A program made the translations under genes and the position numbers. Positions 7,360-15,381 of a DNA stretch of 17,309 bases are shown in pieces (the first letter of the stretch is position 1; each line of letters starts with the position of its first letter). Under the pieces are notes generated by a model. The model ran no database searches, was not told where the DNA came from, and worked only from the letters and a program-made list of their open reading frames with translations. The DNA comes from DATJGF01 sp035495315. GTDB lineage: Bacteria; Verrucomicrobiota; Verrucomicrobiia; Limisphaerales; UBA8199. The stretch lies in the NCBI GenBank assembly GCA_035495315.1, contig DATJGF010000088.1, positions 1-17,309 of the forward strand, given 5' to 3'.

Positions 7360-7484
7360 GCAGTACTCTCGAGCGCGGCTGTGCCTTTCTCCATCAGGTT
7401 TGTTGCTACTTTCACCACCCCATTAACCTCCGGGCCCGGGAATCGCGCCAGGCAAAGGATCTCCAGACAGAATTTGCTCACCAT
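7353..7484 (-). CDS. Possible 43-residue small ORF overlapping DUF1328 start
   Basis: An ATG at 7484 opens a 43-codon frame ending in TAG inside the DUF1328 start region (ATGTTAG, 7-nt overlap). The peptide ends with an amphipathic-looking stretch (VVKVATNLMEKGTAALES). A TAGAAT sequence at 7495-7500 on the minus strand could be a -10 element. No clear Shine-Dalgarno and no recognised family. It could equally be untranslated leader of the DUF1328 mRNA. Confidence 0.2.
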   Translation of the reverse strand: MVSKFCLEILCLARFPGPEVNGVVKVATNLMEKGTAALESTAC

Positions 7485-7550
7485 ACTCTGAAAAATTCTA
7501 GGGTCTTTACCCACTGTGATGTCGGAGACAATACGGATAGGATAGCGAGC

Positions 7551-7778
7551 ATGAAAATTCTGTTGCGACACACGCGAACTGGTCTCTACTTCCAAGGACC
7601 GGATCGGTGGATTGACAACCCCGATCGAGCTTGTGATTTCCGGTTTGTTGACCGTGCGCTGCAGTACGCCGCTGTTTGGGATCTGGCGGAAGTGGAATTG
7701 GCTTTTGCCTTTGAGGAGAGTCTCGCCATCACGACGGCGCCGATGCAACGCCCGGCTGCGCAGTACGCCAATCCTTGA
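7551..7778 (+). CDS. 75-residue hypothetical protein
   Basis: The sequence begins MKILLRHTRTGLYFQGPD and continues with FRFVDRALQYAAVWDLAEVELAFAFE. The pattern is a two-strand start, a conserved-looking aromatic pair and one amphipathic helix. The AGGA at 7539-7542 lies 8 nt before the ATG and supports this start over upstream alternatives in the open frame. I believe I have seen similar short proteins (RHTRTGLYFQG... FDFR... AL.FAFE) in Verrucomicrobia and Chlamydiae-related genomes, but I cannot assign a function. It stands alone on the plus strand between two minus-strand genes. Confidence 0.65.
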   Translation: MKILLRHTRTGLYFQGPDRWIDNPDRACDFRFVDRALQYAAVWDLAEVELAFAFEESLAITTAPMQRPAAQYANP

Positions 7779-7872
7779 AGTCAGACCGGAGTCAGCTTGC
7801 CTGATTACATGTCGCCTTATCGGAAGGGCTGTTCCAGAGGCCTCACCGAGATGGATGACAGTTTGATAGAGT

Positions 7873-9165
7873 TTATTTGTTCGTCGCTCTGGCCTTGGTC
7901 AATTGTATGATAGCCATGCAATTCAACAGAGCTTTGGGAACAAACGAACTGATCTGAACAAACTCGGGAACTTTCGAACCATCCGCGCTGCGTTCCGAGC
8001 AGTGATCGTTATCGCCCCAAGGTCCTAATCCGTCCAGCGTCGGCACCGAGTCCCACAGCAGATTACCGTCGCTGAGTCCGCCACGCATCTCAGGTTGTAT
8101 GGTTAATCCGATTGCCTCTCCGCATCGTTGCCACAGTGCAAACAGTTGGTCTGTTCCTTCATTACGAATCCAAGGGCGCGTTTCATCCAGGATTTCAACT
8201 TCGATTGCACACGCGTAGCCATCTGCGGGGCTGCGAACCTCGCCAGTACCCTCTAGCGCCAGTAAACCATTTTTTCCGCGAGTATAGGCTGCCGGCGTAA
8301 AGGCCCGAAACTCGCCTTCGGCGATTGCCAAATGCGGCACACGGTTTAAGACTGTGCCCCCCTCAATCGTTCCAACATTTACCGTCAAATCCTGCGTGTA
8401 GTCCGTTAGTGCGGCAGCTTTTTGCACAAGACGTCCCAACTCAATGATGGCATTGGCGCCATGGGGATGCTTTCCGCCCGCATGCGCGCCACGGCCATGG
8501 ACGGTGATGCGCCAGGTGCCCCTGCCCTTTCTGGCAACCACGAGTGCCCGGTCCTGACCCGCTCGGCCTTCGGCTTCGAACACCAACGCCGCAACTGTTC
8601 CGCTGTCGAACCGCCGGCGACATACCTCTTCGAAGTCATCCCCGAAGCATTCTTCGGACGAATTCCAGAACAACCTCCAGCCTATTTCCGCGTACAGCGC
8701 GGGAGCACAATTTCGCAATGCGGACAACACCAGCCACATCATCATCGTGCCCCCCTTGATATCGTGCGTGCCGGGTCCAAAAATCAAATCGCCCTCCGGC
8801 TGCCAGTGAAAGTTGTTTTGTTGTTCCTCTTCCGGCGGAAATACAGTGTCCAAATGAGATATCAGCGCCAGATTCTTTGAGGTTTGTCCCGTTCGCATCA
8901 GCACCAGGTGATTGCCCCAAGCAGGATTAACAGATGGAACAAATTCCGCGGTGAAACCGAGCGGCTCAAACAATTCAGCTGTCAAACGACCCAATTGATT
9001 CACTCCGGCGGGATTGGCGGTAAAACTGTTGATTTCCACCATGCGGCGCAACATGTCCAAGCCCGTCGGCAGTTGCGCTTCCAAGAACTTCTGCATGACA
9101 ACCATTTGTTCCATAATCTGAAGAATGGCGGGAACCACCGCTGCGGTCAACGGGTGCAACGACAT
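7873..9165 (-). CDS. M20-family zinc metallopeptidase (carboxypeptidase G2 / ArgE-DapE type)
   Basis: This protein of about 430 residues is a two-zinc amidohydrolase of the M20 clan. Ligands seen, numbered from the ATG at 9165, are H104 and D106 in SHLDTVFP, D135 in GPGTHDIKGG, the catalytic/bridging E171-E172 in SSEECFGD, an acid in VFEAEG, and a C-terminal His in GDNDHCSER. The dimerisation (lid) domain includes VHGRGAHAGGKHPHGANAI. GLSDGNLLW and TLDGLGPWG are typical of glutamate carboxypeptidase-like M20 proteins. No signal peptide is evident, so it probably acts in the cytoplasm on an N-acyl amino acid or dipeptide. The start is uncertain: a TTG at 9246 would overlap the divergent permease, and a later ATG at 9114 is possible. 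No Shine-Dalgarno supports any of them. Confidence 0.92.
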   Translation of the reverse strand: MSLHPLTAAVVPAILQIMEQMVVMQKFLEAQLPTGLDMLRRMVEINSFTANPAGVNQLGRLTAELFEPLGFTAEFVPSVNPAWGNHLVLMRTGQTSKNLALISHLDTVFPPEEEQQNNFHWQPEGDLIFGPGTHDIKGGTMMMWLVLSALRNCAPALYAEIGWRLFWNSSEECFGDDFEEVCRRRFDSGTVAALVFEAEGRAGQDRALVVARKGRGTWRITVHGRGAHAGGKHPHGANAIIELGRLVQKAAALTDYTQDLTVNVGTIEGGTVLNRVPHLAIAEGEFRAFTPAAYTRGKNGLLALEGTGEVRSPADGYACAIEVEILDETRPWIRNEGTDQLFALWQRCGEAIGLTIQPEMRGGLSDGNLLWDSVPTLDGLGPWGDNDHCSERSADGSKVPEFVQISSFVPKALLNCMAIIQLTKARATNK

Positions 9166-9245
9166 GGAAAGTGAGAATTGAAGCAATCCGCTCGTCCCGG
9201 TCCTGCTTGAGTTGGCGGCGTGGAACGCTAGTTTTGGCTCCAGCA

Positions 9246-10022
9246 ATGACGTCGAGTGAGATTGCCGGTTTATTTTTTGCTGCCGCGGCGGGAGGTGCGA
9301 TTAACGCGGTCGCAGGGGGTGGCACGCTAGTCACCTTCCCTGCACTGCTGTTTTTTGGAACGCCACCGATTATCGCAAACGCAACCAGCACACTGGCGCT
9401 GGTGATCGGTACGGCGGGCGGCGTATTTGGTTATCGCAAGCATATTGGGTCTGTCAAACCTTGGTTATGGCGCTTTGCCCCGGTGAGCCTGCTTGGCGGA
9501 TTAGTCGGCGCCATTCTCCTGACTCGAACCGACGAACGGCTTTTCGGCAAGTTGGTGCCTTTCCTGATATTATTCGCGACGATCCTCTTCCTGGCCCAGG
9601 CGCCGCTGAGACGATTGCCGCACCTGCAACGGCTGCATACCGAACGGAACAGCCGACGTGCATTGTGGGGCGCGGTGGTATTTCAGCTCGCGGTAGCAGT
9701 TTACGGGGGCTATTTCGGTGCGGGGATAGGAATTCTCATGCTGGCGTCGCTGGGGTTAATCGGGCTCGAAGACATTCATCAGATGAATACCCTCAAGACG
9801 ATTCTTGGCTCCCTTATCAATTTTGTCGCCGCTTTGCTGTTTATCGTTGCTGGGCTGATCCACTGGCCCAAAGCCGGAGTAATGACAGTCGGTGCATTGT
9901 TCGGTTACTTCCTTGGCTCGTACTCTTCACAGCAGATTCCGCAGCAGTGGGTTCGTCGCATTATCACTGGGATTGGGCTGGCACTTTCAGTAGTGCTGTT
10001 TTACCAGCAATTTGTGCATTAA
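9246..10022 (+). CDS. TauE/SafE (TSUP) family membrane permease
   Basis: This 258-residue integral inner-membrane protein has about eight hydrophobic segments. The family's duplicated half-motifs are visible. The first is GGAINAVAGGGTLVTFPALL near the N-terminus with NATSTLALVIGTAGGVFGYR. The second is YFGAGIGILMLASLGLIG with HQMNTLKTILGSLIN in the second half. TSUP members export or import sulfite, sulfoacetate and other sulfonates or anions; the substrate here is not predictable. The ATG at 9246 gives a TSUP-like N-terminus. An upstream ATG at 9171 would add a charged 25-residue extension not seen in the family. It is divergent from the M20 gene with 80 bp between starts. Confidence 0.9.
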   Translation: MTSSEIAGLFFAAAAGGAINAVAGGGTLVTFPALLFFGTPPIIANATSTLALVIGTAGGVFGYRKHIGSVKPWLWRFAPVSLLGGLVGAILLTRTDERLFGKLVPFLILFATILFLAQAPLRRLPHLQRLHTERNSRRALWGAVVFQLAVAVYGGYFGAGIGILMLASLGLIGLEDIHQMNTLKTILGSLINFVAALLFIVAGLIHWPKAGVMTVGALFGYFLGSYSSQQIPQQWVRRIITGIGLALSVVLFYQQFVH

Positions 10023-10102
10023 GCAGGTCCGGCGTCTGGAAGGCTCCAGCGCTAAGGGCAATAGGCCTCTTAACGCCTGCCAAACTCCAAAATAAACGAA
10101 GA

Positions 10103-10131
10103 CGGAGCATGCCCTTTTGAGGCAGGCTCCG
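10103..10131 (+). terminator. Probable terminator of the TSUP permease gene
   Basis: CGGAGC pairs with GCTCCG and, after one A-G mismatch, TGCC pairs with GGCA around a 7-nt loop (CTTTTGA). The tail is short (CCTTTAG), so the T-run is weak. It lies 81 nt after the permease stop and just before the opposing terminator of the RRM gene. Confidence 0.6.
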
Positions 10132-10140
10132 CCTTTAGCT

Positions 10141-10176
10141 AAAAAGAAAACGGCCCGGCCAAAACCAGGCCGCGGG
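10141..10176 (-). terminator. Rho-independent terminator of the RRM gene
   Basis: Read on the minus strand, a GC stem follows the RRM stop by 13 nt: CCCG-(C)-GGCC pairs with GGCCGGG around a TGGTTTT loop, with one bulged base. It is followed by GCCG and the T-rich tail TTTTCTTTTT. This is the clearest intrinsic terminator in the window. Confidence 0.75.
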
Positions 10177-10189
10177 AAATCTTTAGGAA

Positions 10190-10522
10190 TTAATACCGTT
10201 CGCGTCGACCGCCGCCGCCGCCGCCGCCGCGGAAGTCGCGTCGACCGCCACCGCCGCCGCCCTGAGGGCGTTCTTCGCGGGGGCGTGCCAGATTGACGGT
10301 TAATGCGCGGCCGGCGAGTTCTTTGCCATGCATAGCATCAATGGCCTTCTGGGCTTCTTCGGGTGTGCTCATAGTAACAAACCCGAAGCCGCGCGGCCGA
10401 CCTGTGGCACGGTCCATCATGAGGTTTGCTTCAATGACTGTCCCGTGAGCGGCGAAGGCATCCTGCAGGTCGTTCTCGGTGATGTTGAAACTAAGGTTCC
10501 CAACAAACAATTTTGCACTCAT
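10190..10522 (-). CDS. Glycine-rich RRM RNA-binding protein
   Basis: This 110-residue protein is one RNA-recognition motif plus a glycine/arginine tail. RNP2 is LFVGNL (5-10) and RNP1 is RGFGFVTM (44-51), with the aromatic residues that stack on RNA. The tail from about residue 87 is GGGGGGRRDFRGGGGGGGRRERY, an RGG-like region. The layout matches the Rbp proteins of cyanobacteria and other bacteria, which bind single-stranded RNA and are often cold-induced. The protein is likely cytoplasmic. The CG-rich run at 10205-10260 is simply this glycine codon tract. It is a single gene with its own terminator; about 395 bp of leader or intergenic DNA lies upstream. Confidence 0.95.
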   Translation of the reverse strand: MSAKLFVGNLSFNITENDLQDAFAAHGTVIEANLMMDRATGRPRGFGFVTMSTPEEAQKAIDAMHGKELAGRALTVNLARPREERPQGGGGGGRRDFRGGGGGGGRRERY

Positions 10523-10917
10523 CTATACTTTTAAACTGTCCGCCAACTATCTCTTGCTTTCTCCTGACTGTTCCCGCCTATCGGGTTTCAAATCATCACT
10601 GAACCTAGTTCACCTGAAGATTCACCATGCCGTGGGAGCGACAAGCCATGTGACAGATTGGGCGAACACTGCGCTTTTTTTCCCAAATTGCAAGCCGAAA
10701 ACAGAATTATTGAAAGTGGGCGAATACCCCAGGGGCGTTTAGTCAGGCAGTTTAAAGTCAAGCCAAGCAGCAAGATGCACATGAAAACGCACCGAAGACC
10801 GGGCACAGAGCGACGCGATGGTTTGTGTCTGCGGACGGGTCAAGCCATTCATTCCTCGTTGAAACATGTTGTTGCACATGCCATACTTGCAAAGTTCCCG
10901 GACGAAACTCATGCCCT
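10523..10917. other. 395-bp intergenic region without a recognisable gene
   Basis: This stretch lies between the divergent RRM and DUF1501 genes and must contain both promoters. Short open frames exist on both strands but have no start context, family resemblance or consistent coding character. I see no strong hairpin, repeat or riboswitch-like structure, and no promoter I would stand behind. A long 5' leader for the RRM gene, as in cold-shock mRNAs, is possible but not shown. Confidence 0.5.
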
Positions 10918-12384
10918 ATGATAAAGGTCCCGCATCATCAGCCGCGGTGGGAAGATAGATTTCTGACACGGCGTGACTTTCTCTCGCGTTGCGGCTTGGG
11001 GTTCGGCGCACTCAGTTTAGCGAGCATTTTGGGGTCGGAGTTGGTCCATGGGATGAGCGCTGAGAACATCCCCGGTGCACTTTCGCCGTTGGCACCCAAG
11101 TCTCCGCATTTCCCTGCGAAAGCCAAGCGAGTCGTCCACATTTTCGCAAATGGCGGCCCATCGCACGTGGACACATTTGATCCCAAACCGGCATTGGCGC
11201 GGCTGCACGGACAGCCGTTACCGATGGAGAACCTGCCCACCGAACGGCGAACCGGCGCGGCGTTTCAGTCGCCCTATAAGTTTCAGAAGTACGGCCAGAG
11301 CGGTATTGAAGTCAGCGAACTTTTTCCTCGAGTTGGCGAACACATCGATGATATCGCGGTGGTTCGCTCGATGCATGCGGATGTACCGAACCACGAACCG
11401 TCATTGTTGTTGATGAATTGTGGCGAGGCCCGGTTGCCGCGCCCAAGCATGGGGTCCTGGATCACCTATGGTTTAGGCACGATGAATCAGAACCTGCCGG
11501 GATTCATCACGATGTGTCCCGGAGGTTATCCCATTCAGGAATCGCAAAACTGGCAGAGCGCATTTCTGCCCGGCATCTACCAGGGCACCTACATCAATAC
11601 GAAGCACGAGGAGATTGAAAAACTGATCGAACACATCAAAAACAAGTCTTTGGGAAATGCCGATCAGCGAAAGCAATTGGACCTGTTGCATGCCTTGAAT
11701 GAACAACACGCTCGCCGCCGCAGTCAGGAAGCGCAACTGGAAGCGCGCATTGAATCGTTCGAGCTCGCCTATCGAATGCAGATGGATGCCACCGATGCGT
11801 TCGATATCAGTCGAGAACCGGAGCACATTCGCCGGCTCTACGGCTCGGGCACGCAGGCGCGACAGATGTTGATTGCCCGGCGACTGCTGGAACGCGGTGT
11901 GCGCTTTGTTCAGGTCTGGCACGGTGAGGGACAGCCCTGGGATAACCATGATGACCTGGAAGAAAAACATCGCGTTCTGGCGGGCGAATGTGATCAACCT
12001 ATCGGCGCGTTGCTCACCGACCTCAAGCAGCGCGGCATGCTGGAAGACACACTGGTCATCTGGGGTGGCGAATTTGGCCGCACCCCGACGGTCGAGCTGC
12101 CGACACCCGGCGCCAACGCCGGTAAAATCAACGGTCGCGACCACAACCACCACGGATTCACGATGTGGCTGGCGGGCGGCGGTGTACGCGGCGGCTACGT
12201 CCACGGCGCGACGGACGAATTCGGATTCAAGGCGGTGGAAAAGGCAGTGCATATTCATGATCTCCACGCCACCCTGCTGCAACTGCTGGGTTTTGATCAT
12301 ACCCGACTAACCTTCCGACACGCCGGCCGGGATTTCCGACTCACTGATGTTTACGGCAAGGTAGTTCAGGAGTTGTTAGTGTGA
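10918..12384 (+). CDS. Tat-exported DUF1501 protein (alkaline phosphatase/sulfatase-like fold)
   Basis: This 488-residue protein has a twin-arginine leader, LTRRDFLSRCGLGFGALSLASILG (R18-R19), so it is probably exported folded by Tat. The DUF1501 hallmarks follow. NGGPSHVDTFDPKPAL (about 78-93) holds the metal-site Asp of the alkaline-phosphatase-like core. QPWDNHDDLE, VIWGGEFGRTP (about 380-390) and GRDHNHHGFTMWLAGGG (about 406-422) follow, then IHDLHATLLQLLG. The GRDHNHHG histidines look like metal ligands. DUF1501 genes commonly pair with cytochrome-DUF1549-DUF1553 genes in PVC bacteria, and the pair is thought to act on sulfated or other polysaccharides outside the cytoplasm; the reaction is unproven. 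The ATG at 10918 is chosen because it places the RR motif near the N-terminus; no Shine-Dalgarno is seen. Confidence 0.92.
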   Translation: MIKVPHHQPRWEDRFLTRRDFLSRCGLGFGALSLASILGSELVHGMSAENIPGALSPLAPKSPHFPAKAKRVVHIFANGGPSHVDTFDPKPALARLHGQPLPMENLPTERRTGAAFQSPYKFQKYGQSGIEVSELFPRVGEHIDDIAVVRSMHADVPNHEPSLLLMNCGEARLPRPSMGSWITYGLGTMNQNLPGFITMCPGGYPIQESQNWQSAFLPGIYQGTYINTKHEEIEKLIEHIKNKSLGNADQRKQLDLLHALNEQHARRRSQEAQLEARIESFELAYRMQMDATDAFDISREPEHIRRLYGSGTQARQMLIARRLLERGVRFVQVWHGEGQPWDNHDDLEEKHRVLAGECDQPIGALLTDLKQRGMLEDTLVIWGGEFGRTPTVELPTPGANAGKINGRDHNHHGFTMWLAGGGVRGGYVHGATDEFGFKAVEKAVHIHDLHATLLQLLGFDHTRLTFRHAGRDFRLTDVYGKVVQELLV

Positions 12385-12402
12385 GGATGGTGCTGAGGAA
12401 TC

Positions 12403-12553
12403 GTAGCGCAGAATATTACCCTGCTGTATCGCAGGTTTCCAACCTGCAGTGGGATCCATTCTCGACTCATTTTTCCAATCTCAATTTTGCTGGGCGCCGA
12501 CGGTCTCTGCAGAGTGGAACTCTGCGATACAGCAGAGTGAAACTCTGCGCTAC
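12403..12553. repeat. 151-bp composite inverted repeat (two 45-bp arms, four hairpin units)
   Basis: The left arm (12403-12447) and right arm (12509-12553) are inverted copies of 45 bp: GTAGCGCAG-N9-CTGCTGTATCGCAG-N9-CTGC. Outside the two N9 segments they match base for base. Each arm holds two 17-nt units of form GCAG-N9-CTGC, 23 nt apart, starting at 12408, 12431, 12509 and 12532. Three units are perfect 7-bp stems with a 3-nt loop (for example GCAGAGT-GAA-ACTCTGC); the first is degenerate. The 61-bp spacer has no obvious structure. Flanking GAATC and GATTC extend the symmetry. The form suits a dispersed non-autonomous repeat (REP/MITE-like). It sits at the DUF1501/cytochrome gene junction and overlaps the start of the latter. 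Confidence 0.9.
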
Positions 12554-15335
12554 GCGATTCTCCCTGGCTCTTTTGGCATCAGTGTCATCAACTTCCTTGG
12601 CGGGAGCTGAAGCCACAACGGAGGAGATTGAATTCTTTGAGAAGAATGTTCGCCCCTTATTTGCCGAGAATTGCTATCAATGTCATAGCGACAAGGCGGA
12701 AAAAATCAAAGGAGGATTACATCTCGATTCCACAGCAGCATTGAGTAAGGGCGGAACTTCCGGCGCCGCGATCGTGCCGGGAGACCCGGACGCCAGTCTC
12801 CTGATCAAGGCGGTTCGCTACACAGACGCGGAGCTCCAGATGCCGCCCAAAGACAAGAAGCTGCCTGACGATAGCATTAAAATGCTCGAGACGTGGGTAA
12901 AGATGGGTGCTCCAATGCCCAAAGAAGCCGGACCCCCGCCTCTCCTTACCCAGATTGCTACAGCACGAGCCCGCCACTGGGCTTTCCAGCTCGTGAAAAA
13001 GCCCCCCGTTCCGCCGGTAAGACATCGTCCTTGGGTGAAAACACCGATGGACAATTTTGTGCTCGCGAATCTCGAAGCGCACCATCTGCAACCTGCGCCG
13101 GCGGCTGATCGTCGTTCGCTCATTCGCCGGGTCACCTACGACCTCATCGGCCTGCCGCCGAGCTACAACGAAGTTCAGGCATTTGCAGAGGACCGGCGTC
13201 CAGACGCTTACGCTCGGGTGGTCGAGCGCCTACTCGCCTCGCCTCATTATGGCGAACGTTGGGGACGTTATTGGCTCGATATCGCCCGATACGCTGATAC
13301 GAAAGGCTATCTGCCGGGAGGCGTCGAGCGGCGCTACGCCTTCTCCTACACCTATCGCGATTATGTCGTGCGCGCTTTCAACGAGGACAAACCATATAAT
13401 CAATTCCTGGTTGAGCAGATCGCCGCGGATAAACTGACCTCAGGGGACGACAAAAGATCCCTGGCGGCTTTGGGATTTCTCACTTTGGGCCGCCGATTCC
13501 TGAATAACCAGAATGATATCATTGATGATCGCATCGATGTCATCTCGCGAGGAACCCTTGGACTCACGGTGACCTGCGCCCGATGTCACGATCATAAATT
13601 TGATCCTATCCCAACCAAGGATTATTACGCGTTGCACGGTGTGTTCGCCAGCAGCGAAGAACCGGCCGAACTGCCGTTGCTGGGTCCGTTGCGCACAACA
13701 TCGGAATACGAGGATTACCTTAAGGAAAAGGCCAAGATAGAAGAAGAGATCGTCGATTTCAGACAAAAGGAGATCGCGACATTTCTCAAGGGCCTACGCG
13801 ATCGGGTTGGAGATTATCTGATGGGAGTCCACGATGCAGCGCGGCTGAGCGATCCGTCCAAATTCGACACCTTCGCTGGGGAACACAAATTGAACCCGGC
13901 GGTGCTGCGTCGCTGGATGAAGTACCTTGAAGATCCGGCTCGCGGTTCCAATCTGATTTTCTCGACCTGGTTCCAATTGGCGAAACTGTCAGAAAGCGAT
14001 TTCACCAACAGCGTTCGGCCCTTTCTGACGGGCCTTTTGTCTGAGCCTAGCCCGGCGAATCCTGTTTTGGCCCAGTTTTTGAGTGAACAAGTAACGAATT
14101 CTCTGCAAGAGGTGGCGACTGCATACAATCGCCTTTTTCAAAATATCGACAAGGATTGGGAGGAGGCGTTAAAAGCCGCTGGCGACCAGGTCAAACCGAC
14201 ACGGTTCCCGGGCGACGATAAAGAAGCGTTGCGCCAGGTTTTGTATGCGGGCGACTCCCCCGTGAATCTCCCACAGGATGAAGCCGAGGCGATTCTGGAA
14301 CGGCGCCTGAATGGAGGAATTGCGCCAATTCGCAACAAAATAGAAGCACTCAGTTGGACGCACGCGGGTGCTCCGGCCCGGGCGATGGCTTTAGTCGATC
14401 GGACGGAACCTGGGAATTCTCATGTTTTGCTGAGGGGCAATCCCGACATCCCGGGCGAAGAGGTGCCGCGGCGTTTTCTGGAGGTTTTGAGTGCAGGGAC
14501 TCGTCCGGCATTTACTAACGGGAGCGGGCGTTTGGAACTGGCGCAGGCGATCGCCAGCGCCGATAATCCCCTGACGGCGCGAGTGTATGTGAATCGGGTC
14601 TGGCTACACCATTTTGGCGAGGGCTTGGTCAGCACGCCGGGAGATTTCGGCGTACGAACCGAAGAACCGGTGCAACGGCCTCTGCTGGATTACCTGGCCG
14701 CCAGCTTTGTCGAAAATGGGTGGAGCACGAAATACTTGCACCGGGTGATTTTATTATCGGCGACTTACCAGCAGGCCAGCGATGCCCCCATCGAGGTCAC
14801 GAAGGAAGACCCCGATAACCGTTGGATTTCCCGAATGAACCGCCAACGCCTCGATTTCGAATCGCTACGCGATACCTTGCTGGCCTTGGCGGGCAAACTC
14901 GATTTGAGCGTTGGCGGGCTGCCGGTCGAACTCGGGCATGAGCCGTTTCCCACGCGGCGAACGTTGTACGCCTTAATCGATCGCCAGAATCTTCCGGCGG
15001 TCTTTCGCACGTTCGATTTTGCGAATCCAGATACGAGCAGCCAACGCCGCTTTCAAACGACGGTGCCACAGCAGGCATTATTCCTGATGAACAGCCCGTT
15101 TACTATTGAGCAAGCGCGCAAGCTTGCCGAACGACAGGAAATTAGCTGCCTCCACGATACACGCGAACAGGTTCAAGCGCTCTATCGCATTGTTTTCCAG
15201 CGGCAACCAACCAAGAACGAAATTCGACTCGCGCGCGAGTTTATAGCCGCGCAATCTGCGAGGTCTGATTTCGGGCCGCTGGCGCGATATGCGCAGGTGC
15301 TGCTGCTCTCCAACGAGATGATGTTCGTGGATTAA
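12537..15335 (+). CDS. Secreted planctomycete-type cytochrome c / DUF1549 / DUF1553 protein
   Basis: This protein is about 932 residues from the GTG at 12537. From there the leader is a textbook signal peptide: KLCATR, then FSLALLASVSSTSLAGA, cleaved before EATTEE. An upstream GTG at 12381 overlaps the DUF1501 stop as GTGA but would add 52 residues encoded by the inverted repeat. Domain 1 (about 25-130) is a planctomycete cytochrome c with CYQCH (46-50) and a later LQMPPKDKKLP block (Met as probable axial ligand). Domain 2 (about 165-370) is DUF1549, with RRVTYDLIGLPP, YGERWGRYWLDIARYADTKGY and a second CARCH motif (347-351) in CARCHDHKFDPI. Domain 3 (about 640-900) is DUF1553, with NPLTARVYVNRVWLHHFGEGLV and PQQALFLMNSPF. 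The protein is periplasmic and probably partners the DUF1501 protein; its redox or degradative role is inferred. Confidence 0.92.
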   Translation: MKLCATRFSLALLASVSSTSLAGAEATTEEIEFFEKNVRPLFAENCYQCHSDKAEKIKGGLHLDSTAALSKGGTSGAAIVPGDPDASLLIKAVRYTDAELQMPPKDKKLPDDSIKMLETWVKMGAPMPKEAGPPPLLTQIATARARHWAFQLVKKPPVPPVRHRPWVKTPMDNFVLANLEAHHLQPAPAADRRSLIRRVTYDLIGLPPSYNEVQAFAEDRRPDAYARVVERLLASPHYGERWGRYWLDIARYADTKGYLPGGVERRYAFSYTYRDYVVRAFNEDKPYNQFLVEQIAADKLTSGDDKRSLAALGFLTLGRRFLNNQNDIIDDRIDVISRGTLGLTVTCARCHDHKFDPIPTKDYYALHGVFASSEEPAELPLLGPLRTTSEYEDYLKEKAKIEEEIVDFRQKEIATFLKGLRDRVGDYLMGVHDAARLSDPSKFDTFAGEHKLNPAVLRRWMKYLEDPARGSNLIFSTWFQLAKLSESDFTNSVRPFLTGLLSEPSPANPVLAQFLSEQVTNSLQEVATAYNRLFQNIDKDWEEALKAAGDQVKPTRFPGDDKEALRQVLYAGDSPVNLPQDEAEAILERRLNGGIAPIRNKIEALSWTHAGAPARAMALVDRTEPGNSHVLLRGNPDIPGEEVPRRFLEVLSAGTRPAFTNGSGRLELAQAIASADNPLTARVYVNRVWLHHFGEGLVSTPGDFGVRTEEPVQRPLLDYLAASFVENGWSTKYLHRVILLSATYQQASDAPIEVTKEDPDNRWISRMNRQRLDFESLRDTLLALAGKLDLSVGGLPVELGHEPFPTRRTLYALIDRQNLPAVFRTFDFANPDTSSQRRFQTTVPQQALFLMNSPFTIEQARKLAERQEISCLHDTREQVQALYRIVFQRQPTKNEIRLAREFIAAQSARSDFGPLARYAQVLLLSNEMMFVD

Positions 15336-15381
15336 GCGGCTACAGATCCGGTGAGCTGCGGAAAGGAGCACAAGAACCCAA

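Noticed and set aside
8422..8880. 152-codon plus-strand frame
   Set aside because: It is antisense to the metal-binding core of the M20 peptidase and lacks any domain.
9461..10120. 219-codon plus-strand frame overlapping the permease
   Set aside because: It is an alternative frame of the TSUP gene, whose membrane motifs are unmistakable.
10203..10262. CCG-type trinucleotide repeat
   Set aside because: It is the glycine-codon tract of the RRM protein tail, read on the opposite strand, not an independent repeat.
11473..12300. 275-codon minus-strand frame
   Set aside because: It is fully antisense to the DUF1501 motifs and shows no recognisable domain; high-GC mirror frame.
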